Positions 9,601 through 19,053 are shown, counted from the first letter of the stretch. The stretch is DNA of 34,330 nucleotides from Bacilli bacterium (GCA_029100965.1 JAQXQC010000069.1:1-34330), one strand, 5' to 3'. Made by a program: numbers and translations. The notes: generated from the sequence alone by a model not told the origin.

Positions 9601-11399
9601 ATTTAGGTGGAATTATTGGTGGAGGGTTTGATGTAATTTACTTAATTGCCCAAAAACTTGTAAAACACTCTAACGATGAAGGCTTCTTAGTAGGAAGCCG
9701 TGGTAGTGTTGGTTCTTCCTTCGTTGCAACCATGATGGGAATAACAGAAGTAAACCCACTGCCAGCCCATTATCGTTGTCCAAAATGCTTCCACAGTATT
9801 TTTGAAGATGATAAAGGAGAATCCCTAGGAGCAACTTACTCCTCTGGTTTTGATTTACCAGATAAAATGTGTCCAAAATGTGGAACAAGACTAATTAAAG
9901 ATGGACAGGATATGCCATTCGCAACCTTCTTAGGTTTTAATGCTGATAAAGTTCCTGATATTGACTTAAACTTCTCTGATTTAAACCAAGCCAGTGCGCA
10001 TAATTATACCAAAGTACTATTCGGTGTTGATAACGTTTATCGCGCTGGAACAATTGGAACAGTAGCCGAAAAAACGGCTTTCGGTTACGTCAAAGGTTTC
10101 TGCGAAGACCGAGATATAAAAATGCGTAGTGCTGAAATTGAAAGAATTGCTGAAGGCTGTACTGGCGTAAAAAGAACAACCGGACAACACCCAGGCGGAA
10201 TCGTCGTTATCCCTGGATATATGGATGTCTTTGATTTTACTCCATTCCAGTTCCCTGCCGATGATCCAACAAGCGCTTGGAGAACTACTCACTTTGATTA
10301 TCACGCCATCGACCAAGATGTTTTAAAACTAGATATTCTAGGACATACCGACCCAACTCAACTTCGTCTAATTCAAAATATAAGAGGTATCCCTGTTGTT
10401 GATGATGTTCCTCTAGATGATAAAGATACTATGGGAATATTCTTATCACCAGAACCACTTGGCGTAACTTCAGAACAAATCATGTGTGAAACAGGAACAC
10501 TTGGTATCCCGGAATTTGGAACTCCTTTTACAATAGGAATGTTAGTTGACACAAAACCAACTACTTTTGCTGAATTAATCAAAATATCAGGACTATCTCA
10601 CGGAACCGATGTATGGCTAGGAAATGCTCAAGAATTAATTAGACAAGGAACCGTACCATTTAAAGAAGTAATTGGATGTCGTGATGATATTATGGTTTAT
10701 TTAATGTATAATGGAGTAGAACCATTAAAAGCCTTCAAAATTATGGAATTTGTTCGTAAAGGAAAAGCTTCAAAAGATCCAGAAACTTGGAAAAAACACG
10801 TTGAAACAATGGAAAAAGCAGGTATTGAACCTTGGTTCATTGATTCCTGCCGAAAAATAAAATACATGTTCCCAAAAGCCCATGCCGCAGCATATGTTAT
10901 TAGTGCTTTTCGTATTGCTTACTATAAAGTTCATTACCCAGCAATCTATTATGCAACATACTTTTCAACTAGATTAGATGACTTTGAAATTACTACAATG
11001 ATGAAAGGCTATGCCTCTATAAAATCAAGAATTATTGAAATTAATAACAAAGGCTATGACATAACGAATAAAGAAACATCATTATTAGAAACATTAAAAC
11101 TATCCCTTGAAGCAACAGCTAGAGGAATTATCTTTGGTAACCTAGATTTAATGAAAAGTGATGCTAAGAATTTCCAAATTGCTGATGATGGAATCACTCT
11201 AATTCCACCATTTCGAGTAATCGATGGCCTAGGTGGAACCGTTGCGCAAAGTATTCAAGAAGAAGCAAAAAAACATGATTTTATTTCTATTGAAGATTTT
11301 CAAAAACGTTGCCATGTCTCAACAACTTTAGTAGATAAAATGCGGGCAATGAATCTATTTGGTGACTTACCAGAATCAAGTCAATTAAGTTTATTTTAA
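6648..11399 (+). CDS. polC: DNA polymerase III alpha subunit, PolC type (PHP + DEDDh exonuclease)
   Basis: KRVELHAHTMMSQMDG PHP motif, YVIFDTETTGF exonuclease, YLVGSRGSVGSSFVATM-type motif, CPKC zinc motifs, PDIDLNFS; 1583 aa. Confidence 0.97.
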   Translation: MEKKMEVFLNQIGINEDYLTYFEESNVEEVKVNKETNRFHFFIKVNQPLPYQVYQDLFTSLKEAFHYEIKLTLTSLENTYQEINPYIKEIIKEYANVSMRYNVFLDREAKINEEKVEYPVYNKIEELNLKNIERELINKLKEYGFANIDFNIILEEHKDQELLDRINQEKDTSAMKNIPTLKAPSHEKEEVAPQSQEKKSFYRPKKSTEVTKIKDLLYETDNVNIEVQIFGIDLFEAKSGYKIFTLKVTDFSDSMYAKIFTKDEEEFKRLKDLLKAGSWYSMYGRVKEDNFANNELVFMTRFRDVTPIDAKLDWVRTDKSSEKRVELHAHTMMSQMDGVIDEIKLVKTAIKWGHRAIAITDHDGCQAFPHVFNEVTGYNKKILSPYKDKLKELKQNYQDKIAADDVCGAKLVEEEIHKTEDEMKKAPTFKALYGTELEMSDDTLDLVVNPTDADIYRSTYVIFDTETTGFNPGLHDSMIEIGAVKMKDGALIESFDELINPGVLIDSEITELTGITNNMVKDCPNEEEVTKKFKEWIGDLPLVAHNAKFDKNMLEMAYHKYNLGKLENPILDTMVISQIINKDLKRHNLTALTKNYGITFEENDGNGEKHHHRADYDAEFTGYVFFKMLKQFDKNTIKTLKDLTTLPTEKEINRWNREKHVNIIARSRVGLKNMFKLISYGSTTYLVKSARVPRHLINEHREDLLIGSGCYNGEIFNTALTRCEDDLKEVMKFYDYIEVQPPSNYTHLVARHDINTMEEVKYALEKIVRCAREIGKTIVATSDAHTLNKEDKIYREIIVHQNVPGKGRHPLARYLNQEGYKTIPDQYLRTTDEMLEEFAFLGEDVAHEIVIENTNKIADLCGEYEVIIDTGGIPFSPKIDNSIATVIDLVYTKAASWYGSPLPYNIEERIAKELYGDSVLDSIKYLMKEENTVKEEDFEKESFQRLHDTIFKGDDEVRRVVGEKIQRTSDTKLSEEELKKQVSKNLGGIIGGGFDVIYLIAQKLVKHSNDEGFLVGSRGSVGSSFVATMMGITEVNPLPAHYRCPKCFHSIFEDDKGESLGATYSSGFDLPDKMCPKCGTRLIKDGQDMPFATFLGFNADKVPDIDLNFSDLNQASAHNYTKVLFGVDNVYRAGTIGTVAEKTAFGYVKGFCEDRDIKMRSAEIERIAEGCTGVKRTTGQHPGGIVVIPGYMDVFDFTPFQFPADDPTSAWRTTHFDYHAIDQDVLKLDILGHTDPTQLRLIQNIRGIPVVDDVPLDDKDTMGIFLSPEPLGVTSEQIMCETGTLGIPEFGTPFTIGMLVDTKPTTFAELIKISGLSHGTDVWLGNAQELIRQGTVPFKEVIGCRDDIMVYLMYNGVEPLKAFKIMEFVRKGKASKDPETWKKHVETMEKAGIEPWFIDSCRKIKYMFPKAHAAAYVISAFRIAYYKVHYPAIYYATYFSTRLDDFEITTMMKGYASIKSRIIEINNKGYDITNKETSLLETLKLSLEATARGIIFGNLDLMKSDAKNFQIADDGITLIPPFRVIDGLGGTVAQSIQEEAKKHDFISIEDFQKRCHVSTTLVDKMRAMNLFGDLPESSQLSLF

Positions 11400-11428
11400 A
11401 AGGAAAATACTTACATTTATTTTTGATG

Positions 11429-11463
11429 AGATAACCATATCATTTTGGTTATCTTATTTTTTA
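11429..11463 (+). terminator. Intrinsic terminator after polC
   Basis: AGATAACCA ... TGGTTATCT followed by T-rich tract. Confidence 0.75.
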
Positions 11464-11614
11464 ATTAAAATTATTAGATTGTTACATTTGTAATCTAGAT
11501 GGTAAAGTAATAATAGGCAATAAAAAGAAATAATAAACGTTTCTTTAATCTAAATAACTTCCAAGAAAAATAAGTATTTTACTCCTAAAGAAACAAACAA
11601 TAGTTCGTATAAAT

Positions 11615-11643
11615 TTGACAATTATGTTAAATTATGTTATGAT
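11615..11643 (+). promoter_or_regulatory. Sigma-A-type promoter for wall hydrolase gene
   Basis: TTGACA (11615-11620), 17-bp spacer, TATGAT (11638-11643). Confidence 0.75.
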
Positions 11644-11675
11644 ATAACCGCTTGCCAAAAATGGAGGTATAAAAT

Positions 11676-12395
11676 ATGTTTAAAAAGAAAGTATTAGTAG
11701 TATTATTAAGTACTTCACTACTATTCTTAGTCACACTATTATTTGATGGTGGCACAAAACAACATAATATGTTCACTAGAATGGTTACATTATCTGATAC
11801 TAAAGCAGAAAAAGGGCAAATAGATAATGATTTAAAGGTAATCGAAGTGGATACCAAAACGCAAGAAGAAACGAAAGTAGAAGATACAACTCTTAAAGAG
11901 GATAATAATACTAGTACTGTAACAAATACTACAAATGAAGTACAACAAACTGAACAACCACAACAAGAAACAGTAGTGCAGCAGGAAGCAGTATATGAAG
12001 GATTAACCTTAGACGAATTAGCAAGCAAACTCGATCGTTCATTTAAAAATGAATTATCCGGAAAAGGTTATTTATATGCTTCATATTCTTTAGAAAAAGG
12101 AGTAGATCCTTATTTAGCTGCTGCAATATCATTAGAAGAAACTGGTTGTAACTGGAATTGTAGCAATTTAGTTAAGTCTTGTAATAATGTAGGAGGCATG
12201 AAAGGATCTGGTTGTGGAAGCTATGGATACTTTAATACACTAGATGATGGAATTAGAGCATTCATTGACAATATTAGTAGAAACTATGTAGCTTATGGAC
12301 TAACCACAGCAGATACCATGAATCCCAAATATGCGGAAAACCCAGCATGGGCTGGTAATGTAAATCGTTATATTACTAGAATTCGTAATAACTAG
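11676..12395 (+). CDS. Secreted/anchored glucosaminidase-like wall hydrolase (lysozyme-like fold)
   Basis: N-terminal hydrophobic segment, T/Q/E-rich linker, YLYASYSLEKGVDPYLAAAISLEETG...NVGGMKGSG...YGYFNTLDDGIRAFIDNI...NPKYAENPAWAGNVNRYI. Confidence 0.7.
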   Translation: MFKKKVLVVLLSTSLLFLVTLLFDGGTKQHNMFTRMVTLSDTKAEKGQIDNDLKVIEVDTKTQEETKVEDTTLKEDNNTSTVTNTTNEVQQTEQPQQETVVQQEAVYEGLTLDELASKLDRSFKNELSGKGYLYASYSLEKGVDPYLAAAISLEETGCNWNCSNLVKSCNNVGGMKGSGCGSYGYFNTLDDGIRAFIDNISRNYVAYGLTTADTMNPKYAENPAWAGNVNRYITRIRNN

Positions 12396-12427
12396 GAAAA
12401 ATCAGGTAGTATTTTTCCTTTTTTTTT
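12394..12427 (+). terminator. Intrinsic terminator after hydrolase gene
   Basis: AGGAAAAA ... TTTTTCCT followed by a T-run. Confidence 0.85.
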
Positions 12428-12435
12428 GGTATAAT
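12427..12435 (+). promoter_or_regulatory. Extended -10 promoter of fmt, abutting the terminator T-run
   Basis: TGGTATAAT immediately after the T-run. Confidence 0.55.
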
Positions 12436-12460
12436 TTTACTTGAAAGTTAGGTGATAGAA

Positions 12461-13498
12461 TTGGCAACTTATAGAAAAGGACAAGACTTTAGCAAAAATG
12501 AAGAAATTAATTTAGGAGACTATACAATTTCTTTTGATAATATAAGGAGAGAAGAAAATTTAAGAATTATTTTTATGGGAACTCCATCATTTGCTATACC
12601 AGCACTTAAAGGACTAATTGAAAATTATGAAGTAGTAATGGTTGTATGTCAACCAGACCGAAAGAAAAATAGACATGGAGAAGTAATTTATCCAGAGGTA
12701 AAAAAAGTAGCCCTAGAATATGAAATTCCTATCTATCAACCAGAAAGTATTAAAGATAATTACGAAAAAATATTGGACTGTAAACCAGATATGATTGTAA
12801 CATGTGCATATGGACAATTCATTCCAAAAGAAATCATTAACTACCCAAAATATGGATGTATCAATATTCATGGTTCACTTCTTCCTAAATACAGAGGAGG
12901 AGCCCCTATCCATTGGGCGATGATGAATGGTGATAAAGAAACTGGAATTACTATCATGAAAACAACTTTAAAAATGGATGCTGGGGATATCATTAAACAA
13001 AAAAGTACTTTCATCAAAGAAGATGAAAATTTAGAAACTTTATATAAAAGACTATCTTACCTAGGAAGAGACTTATTACTAGAAACCATTCCTACTATTT
13101 TAAATCAAACTGCTACTTATACCAAACAAGATGAAAGTAAAGTAACCTTTGCCCTAAATGTTACGAAAGAAGAAATGAAAATAGATTTTAATAAAAAAGT
13201 AATAGAAGTTTATAATCAAATTAGAGGATTAAGTCCAATACCTGGAGCATACACCTTCTTAGAAGGAAAAAGAGTAAAAATTTATCAAGCATTAATAACA
13301 GATAAAACCTTCAAAGGTAATCCTGGAAAAATCGTAAATATAGATGAAGAAAGTATTTTTGTAATGTGTCAAGATGGAGCAATTAAATTGATTGATATTG
13401 GCATAGAAGGAAAAAAGAGATGCTTAGTAAAAGATTACTTACATGGTATTCATGGAAAAAAATTATTAGGTAAGGTGTTTAATAATGAAAAAGAATAA
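12461..13498 (+). CDS. fmt: Methionyl-tRNA formyltransferase (likely TTG start at 12461)
   Basis: LRIIFMGTPSFAIPALKGLI, NIHGSLLPKYRGGAPIHWAMMNGDKETGIT; aggtga SD spaced for TTG 12461. Confidence 0.93.
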   Translation: MATYRKGQDFSKNEEINLGDYTISFDNIRREENLRIIFMGTPSFAIPALKGLIENYEVVMVVCQPDRKKNRHGEVIYPEVKKVALEYEIPIYQPESIKDNYEKILDCKPDMIVTCAYGQFIPKEIINYPKYGCINIHGSLLPKYRGGAPIHWAMMNGDKETGITIMKTTLKMDAGDIIKQKSTFIKEDENLETLYKRLSYLGRDLLLETIPTILNQTATYTKQDESKVTFALNVTKEEMKIDFNKKVIEVYNQIRGLSPIPGAYTFLEGKRVKIYQALITDKTFKGNPGKIVNIDEESIFVMCQDGAIKLIDIGIEGKKRCLVKDYLHGIHGKKLLGKVFNNEKE

Positions 13499-14381
13499 AG
13501 AAGAGAATTTAAGTGAAAAAGAATTAAATAAAGAAAAATTAACTAACGAACAAGAAGCAGAAAATCAAACCTTCAAAGAAAAATATAAAAATGATCCAAA
13601 GTATAAAGCTAAAGTTCAATTAATAGGATATGGATTGTTCATCTTATTTTTAATTGTATATTTAAATATAGCAAGTATGGGAGCAAAAAATACAAAACTA
13701 AGTAATACAACGACTAAAAATAATGATAATATTCCCACTAAAGAAAATAATAACATAGAAACTAAAACGGATAAAGAATTAGGGCAATGGCTAAAAGACA
13801 TTGGAACTAATTATGAATATGATGTTGTTGTTTCTTCAAAAAGTAAAAATGACAATGGAGAAGAGGAAAATACCCAAACCCACTATTGGGGAAAAACTTA
13901 TCAAAATAAAATGATAATTAATAAAGAAGCAAACGACTCAACAACTTACTTCCTTAAAGAAGATAATAACTACTATCTAAATGAATTAGATAATTATACT
14001 TTATCGAAAAAAGAAGCAGTTTATTCAGAAATAGATGAAGATATTATCGAATTTGATATGCTTAATCTCTTATTAAAAAATGCCAGTTTAGATCATGTAA
14101 CCAATTACTCTAGTGGAAAAAAAGAATATGAATATCATTTAAAGATAAGAGATATCATCAAAACTTATCAAGAAGATACAGAAATTTCTTTTGAAATTGT
14201 AATTGAAGATAATGTAGTTACAGTAGAAGTAGATTATGCTCCTATGATCAATATTGTAGAACAAGTAAAAAAACAAGAAGAATATAAAGTTACTTATCTT
14301 TACAAAAATATAGGAAAGATAGAAGAATTCTCTGGAATAGAAAAAGATACTAAAACAGGAGAAACAACAAATGGAGAATAA
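13485..14381 (+). CDS. Uncharacterised single-pass membrane protein with Lys/Glu-rich N-terminus
   Basis: TM segment VQLIGYGLFILFLIVYLNIASMG, long polar extracytoplasmic region; overlaps fmt by 14 nt. Confidence 0.75.
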   Translation: MKKNKEENLSEKELNKEKLTNEQEAENQTFKEKYKNDPKYKAKVQLIGYGLFILFLIVYLNIASMGAKNTKLSNTTTKNNDNIPTKENNNIETKTDKELGQWLKDIGTNYEYDVVVSSKSKNDNGEEENTQTHYWGKTYQNKMIINKEANDSTTYFLKEDNNYYLNELDNYTLSKKEAVYSEIDEDIIEFDMLNLLLKNASLDHVTNYSSGKKEYEYHLKIRDIIKTYQEDTEISFEIVIEDNVVTVEVDYAPMINIVEQVKKQEEYKVTYLYKNIGKIEEFSGIEKDTKTGETTNGE

Positions 14382-15099
14382 AGTTGTCTTAGTAACAGGA
14401 GCAAGTTCAGGAATAGGTTCAGCAACGGCAAAATTATTTGCTAAAAATCATTATAATATCGTTCTTCAATATCATCAAAATGAAGAAAAAGCCCAAAAAT
14501 TAGCAGAAGAAATTACTTCTACTTATCAAGTTAAAGTATTAAAAATTAAAGTAGATATTACGAAAGAAGAAGATATTCTAAGAATGAAAGAAGAAATCAA
14601 AAATACTTCACTAAAATTAACGGGAATTATTAATAATGCTGCAATTGCTATAGATACATTACCAGAAGATAAAACAGTTGCTGATTTTAAAAAAGTAGTA
14701 AGTACAAATTTAATAGGTCCTTTTATGACTTATAAATATCTTGCTAGTTTAATGGATAAAGGCTTTATTATTAATATTGGTAGCACTAATGGAATAGATT
14801 CCTATTATCCATATAGTATGGATTATGATGCTTCAAAAGCAGGACTACATATTTTAACAAAAGATATGGCAGTTGATTTAGGACCAAATATTAGAGTAAA
14901 TGCCGTAGCACCAGGATGGGTAGAAACCCCAATGAACGAAAGTTTAACCAAAGAATATAAACAAGAAGAAATCAAAAAAATTATAATGAATCGCTTTGCA
15001 ACACCAGAAGAAATTGCAGAAGTAATTTATTTTTTAGCAAGTGATAAAGCAAGTTATATCAATGGAGCAGTAATTGTTGTTGATGGTGGTAGAAAGTAA
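14371..15099 (+). CDS. SDR family oxidoreductase (FabG-like)
   Basis: TGASSGIG, NNAAI, YDASKAGL, VDGG C-terminus. Confidence 0.9.
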   Translation: MENKVVLVTGASSGIGSATAKLFAKNHYNIVLQYHQNEEKAQKLAEEITSTYQVKVLKIKVDITKEEDILRMKEEIKNTSLKLTGIINNAAIAIDTLPEDKTVADFKKVVSTNLIGPFMTYKYLASLMDKGFIINIGSTNGIDSYYPYSMDYDASKAGLHILTKDMAVDLGPNIRVNAVAPGWVETPMNESLTKEYKQEEIKKIIMNRFATPEEIAEVIYFLASDKASYINGAVIVVDGGRK

Positions 15100-15108
15100 G
15101 GGATAGAT

Positions 15109-16932
15109 ATGTGTGGAATAAATGGAATAGTCAGTAAAATCAAAAAAAAAGAAGAACTCATTCATAAAATGAATGATAGAATACTACATCGTGGTCCTAA
15201 TGCTGAAGGGGTTTACGTTGATGAAAAATTAGCACTAGGTCAAAGAAGATTATCAATTATAGATTTAGCAGGAGGAAACCAACCAATATATAATGAAGAT
15301 AAAAGCATTTTAGTCATGTATAACGGAGAAATCTATAATTATCAAGAATTAAAAAAAGAATTAAAAAATCATAAATTTAAAACCAACAGTGATACAGAAG
15401 TATTAGTACATGGCTATGAAGAATGGGGATATGATTTATTAAAGAAATTAAGAGGAATGTTTGCTTTTTGCATTTATGATAAAAATAAAAATGAATTATT
15501 TATTGCTAGAGATCATTTTGGAATAAAACCTCTTTATTATTATCAAAACAAAGAAGGATTTCTCTTCGCTTCAGAAATCAAAAGCTTCTTAGAAATCCCA
15601 TTTTTTCATAAAGAATTAAATAAAGAAATGTTAGGAGCATACTTAACCTTTAGCTTTACCCCAGGAGAAAAAACTTTTTTCAAAGATGTCTATAAATTAG
15701 AACCAGGTCACTATATGATTTATAATCTTAATACTAACAAAAAAAAGATAAATAAGTATTTTAAATTAGAATTCTCCAAAACAGATAAAAGTTATGATGA
15801 AGTAGTAAATGAAATTAGTACTACCATGAAAGATAGTGTAAAACATCATTTAATCAGTGATGTTGAAGTAGGATCGTTCCTATCTAGTGGAATAGATTCT
15901 TCCTATCTTGTTAGCTTAGCAAGACCAGATAAAACTTATACAGTTGGCTACGAAAATAAAAAATATAGTGAAATTGAGTATGCAAAAGACTTAACCAATC
16001 GTCTTGGAATTACCAATATTTCTGATAAAATTAGCAAGCAAGAATACATGAAAGCAATCTCTGATGTCTACTATCACATGGATGAACCAACAACTGATGC
16101 TTGTTCTATTGCAGTATATTTTTTATCTAAATTAGCAAGCAAAGATGTAAAAGTAGTATTATCAGGAGAAGGTGCTGATGAATTTTTTGGAGGATATAAC
16201 AGCTATGACGACCATCCTTATACCAAACTTCCCTTATGGATTAGAAAAAGCGTAGCAGCAGTTTGTAAAATCTTACCCAAAAATAAATATACCAGATATT
16301 TAATTCGAAGAGGAAAATCATTAGAAGAATCATATGTAAGTATCAACAGAAATTTTTATGATGATGAATTAAATGACATCTTAAATTTTAAAGATTACTT
16401 AAAAAATAAAGACATTGTTAAAAATACTTACCAAGAATACAAAAATGAAAATGAATTAAATAAAAAACTAGCCATAGATATTCGCTACTGGTTAAGTGAC
16501 AATATTTTACTAATTGTAGATAAGATGACTATGGCCTTTTCAATAGAGTCCCGTGTTCCTTTTACGGATATAGATGTCTTTAAAGTAGCATCCACTTTGC
16601 CAAAAGAATATAAAGTAAAAGATAAAACAACCAAAGTAGCATTAAGAGAAGCCGCCAAAAAAGATATTCCAAATGAAAGTTATAAAAAGAAAAAATTAGG
16701 TTTCCCCGTTCCTATTCGTGAATGGATTAAAGAAGATGATTTTTATCAAGAAATCAAAAATACTTTCTCTCTTGAAATAGCAGATGAATTATTTCAAAAG
16801 AAAAATATTATGAAACTACTAGAAGATCATAAAAATGGAGTAAGAGATAACTATCGAAAAATTTGGGCAATATATAGTTTCTTAAAATGGTATGAAGTAT
16901 TCTTTTTAGAAGAAAATACTTCCAAAGAATAA
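15109..16932 (+). CDS. asnB: Asparagine synthase (glutamine-hydrolysing)
   Basis: MCGINGIVS Cys2 amidotransferase N-terminus, LSGIDSS and SGEGADEFFGGY synthetase motifs. Confidence 0.96.
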   Translation: MCGINGIVSKIKKKEELIHKMNDRILHRGPNAEGVYVDEKLALGQRRLSIIDLAGGNQPIYNEDKSILVMYNGEIYNYQELKKELKNHKFKTNSDTEVLVHGYEEWGYDLLKKLRGMFAFCIYDKNKNELFIARDHFGIKPLYYYQNKEGFLFASEIKSFLEIPFFHKELNKEMLGAYLTFSFTPGEKTFFKDVYKLEPGHYMIYNLNTNKKKINKYFKLEFSKTDKSYDEVVNEISTTMKDSVKHHLISDVEVGSFLSSGIDSSYLVSLARPDKTYTVGYENKKYSEIEYAKDLTNRLGITNISDKISKQEYMKAISDVYYHMDEPTTDACSIAVYFLSKLASKDVKVVLSGEGADEFFGGYNSYDDHPYTKLPLWIRKSVAAVCKILPKNKYTRYLIRRGKSLEESYVSINRNFYDDELNDILNFKDYLKNKDIVKNTYQEYKNENELNKKLAIDIRYWLSDNILLIVDKMTMAFSIESRVPFTDIDVFKVASTLPKEYKVKDKTTKVALREAAKKDIPNESYKKKKLGFPVPIREWIKEDDFYQEIKNTFSLEIADELFQKKNIMKLLEDHKNGVRDNYRKIWAIYSFLKWYEVFFLEENTSKE

Positions 16933-17012
16933 ACCATCATTAAAGCCTAAAATGAACAATTAGAGTTAACCAAGATAAAGTTAAAAATAAGTATTTTAAT
17001 AAAGGAGAATAT

Positions 17013-17819
17013 ATGACAAAATTTATTCAAAGTGAAAAATTCTTTATGCCAATTGTTTATGTTGGCTTTGGAATAATTATTTATTTAATTATTGCCAAAA
17101 TTATTGATGACTTAAGCAAAATAAATATTAAACACGTAGTCGGCAAAGAAAGTGGTATTGATAAAAGAAAAAAAACCGTAATCAACTTATTTAAAAATAT
17201 TATAAAATATATTATTGCAATTATTGTTATTGTTCTAATACTAAACTTATACGGTGTTAATACTACTAGTATAATAGCATCAATTGGAGTAGCAGGTGCC
17301 GTAATAGGTCTTGCTTTTCAAGATATTATCAAAGATTTTTTAGCAGGAATATTTATTATCTTTGATAATGCTTATGCTGTTGGAGATTGGGTAGAAATAA
17401 ACGGATTTAAAGGAGAAGTAATCTCCCTAGGATTAAAAACGACCAAAGTAAAAGCCTATACAGGAGAAGTCATGATACTATCTAATTCTTCTTTTAATAA
17501 AGTAGTAAATTATAATTTAAATCATACTAAATTAATATTAACTTTACCTGTAGCTTATAATACAAAGATAGAGGATTTAGAAAATATCCTAAATGGATTA
17601 AAAGAAGAAATTGTAAAAAAGAAATATGTTTATTCAATGGAATTACTTGGAGTAGATGAATTTGCTGATAGCAGTATCAATTATGCAATCATGATTGATT
17701 GTGCAGCAATGAAACATGTAGGAATAAAAAGGGAAGTATTAAAATTAATTAAAGTCACTTTTGACAAAGAAGGAATAGAAATTCCTTATCAAAAAATTGA
17801 TATCAATATAGAAAAGTAG
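17013..17819 (+). CDS. Mechanosensitive ion channel, MscS family
   Basis: ASIGVAGAVIGLAFQDIIKDFLAGIFIIFDNAYAVGDWVEI. Confidence 0.93.
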   Translation: MTKFIQSEKFFMPIVYVGFGIIIYLIIAKIIDDLSKINIKHVVGKESGIDKRKKTVINLFKNIIKYIIAIIVIVLILNLYGVNTTSIIASIGVAGAVIGLAFQDIIKDFLAGIFIIFDNAYAVGDWVEINGFKGEVISLGLKTTKVKAYTGEVMILSNSSFNKVVNYNLNHTKLILTLPVAYNTKIEDLENILNGLKEEIVKKKYVYSMELLGVDEFADSSINYAIMIDCAAMKHVGIKREVLKLIKVTFDKEGIEIPYQKIDINIEK

Positions 17820-17829
17820 TGAGGTAAAA

Positions 17830-18420
17830 ATGAAAAAAACAGATAAAGTAGAAATATTTAAAACAGAAATAAATTATGTAAAAGATGCCGAAAGAAGAAA
17901 AGACTTAAAAACATTAATTGGATTATTACCAGACTATTTCTTTGAAATACCAGCATCTTCTACTGGAAAATATCATCCTTCTTTTTCATTAGGAGAAAAA
18001 GGATTAGTACGCCATACTAAAGCAGCAGTACGAATTGCATACGAACTTTTAAATAACAATACAGTAGGTGCTAAATTTGATAGTAAAGACAAAGATTTAA
18101 TTATCATTGCATTAACTCTACATGATGGGGTAAAAAGTGGAATGGAACATAGCAAATATACAAAATTTGATCATCCATTACTAATATCAAAGTTAATTAT
18201 GGAAAATAAAGATAAATTATCCATGGAAGTTGATGATATTAGAAAAGTTTGCACAATGATAGAATCTCATATGGGAGAATGGACATATGATAATTATCAA
18301 AAAAAAGAAGTCTTGCCAAAACCAAGAACTGCTGAGCAAAGATTTGTTCATATGTGTGATTTCTTAGCCAGTAGAAAATTTTTAGATATTAAATTTGAAA
18401 ACAATGAAATTGTAGAATAA
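17830..18420 (+). CDS. HD domain-containing protein
   Basis: LVRHTKAAVRIAYEL, ALTLHDGVKSG, KFDHPLLISKLI, ESHMGEW. Confidence 0.75.
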   Translation: MKKTDKVEIFKTEINYVKDAERRKDLKTLIGLLPDYFFEIPASSTGKYHPSFSLGEKGLVRHTKAAVRIAYELLNNNTVGAKFDSKDKDLIIIALTLHDGVKSGMEHSKYTKFDHPLLISKLIMENKDKLSMEVDDIRKVCTMIESHMGEWTYDNYQKKEVLPKPRTAEQRFVHMCDFLASRKFLDIKFENNEIVE

Positions 18421-18456
18421 AAAATCCTTCTGTATAAAAATATTACAAAAGGATAA
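18419..18456 (-). terminator. Terminator for the minus-strand gene (convergent region)
   Basis: Minus strand: ATCCTT ... AAGGATTTTTT. Confidence 0.6.
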
Positions 18457-18459
18457 GGA

Positions 18460-18954
18460 TTAAGATTGAACAAAGAAAGTAGGGGAATAATCTTCAAGAT
18501 TAGAATACTCTACTTTTTCTTGTGATTGAGAATAATTTTCTTTTAAATTTGAAGAATGTTGATAATGAGATACATTTTGATTAGTACTTACATAACTTTT
18601 TCTTTTACTTCTATAAGAACTGTCGGTTTCATCTTTAAAAGCAGAAGCAACCCTAAGCATCGACTTCATATTATTCATAACCGGACCAACTTGTTTCACT
18701 AAAGGGATAGTTTGATTAATTACTCCCAAAGTTTTTGAAGTTCCATTAATTAAACCACTCCAATTAATAGAACGAAGACCTGCTATTCCGTTCCCTAAAC
18801 TTCTTATTAATCCGGCTCCTCTAGTAGCTCCACCAGCAGCACCAAGCGATCCTGCTCTTACTAATCCAGGAGCGGCCCCCATCATTCCTCTAGCCATCGG
18901 CTGTGCCATCATATATGGAGAAAATCCCGGCATAAAAAAAGGTTGATTATACAT
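18460..18954 (-). CDS. Gly/Met-rich YqfQ/VrrA-like protein
   Basis: Gly/Ala-rich N-terminus then LINGTSKTLGVINQTIPLVKQVGPVMNNMKSMLRVASAF, resembling the YqfQ core; minus-strand aGAGGTGAag SD upstream. Confidence 0.6.
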   Translation of the reverse strand: MYNQPFFMPGFSPYMMAQPMARGMMGAAPGLVRAGSLGAAGGATRGAGLIRSLGNGIAGLRSINWSGLINGTSKTLGVINQTIPLVKQVGPVMNNMKSMLRVASAFKDETDSSYRSKRKSYVSTNQNVSHYQHSSNLKENYSQSQEKVEYSNLEDYSPTFFVQS

Positions 18955-19053
18955 CTTTACTTCACCTCTTTACTATAATCTATGTAAAAAACTAGGAAAA
19001 GTGAAAAAAATGTGCTAAAATAGATTTATCAAATAGAATAAGGAGGGCATATC

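Noticed and set aside
11627-12028. 133-aa minus-strand ORF opposite the wall hydrolase
   Set aside because: Ser/Val/Cys-rich antisense of the T/Q/E-rich linker; no independent support
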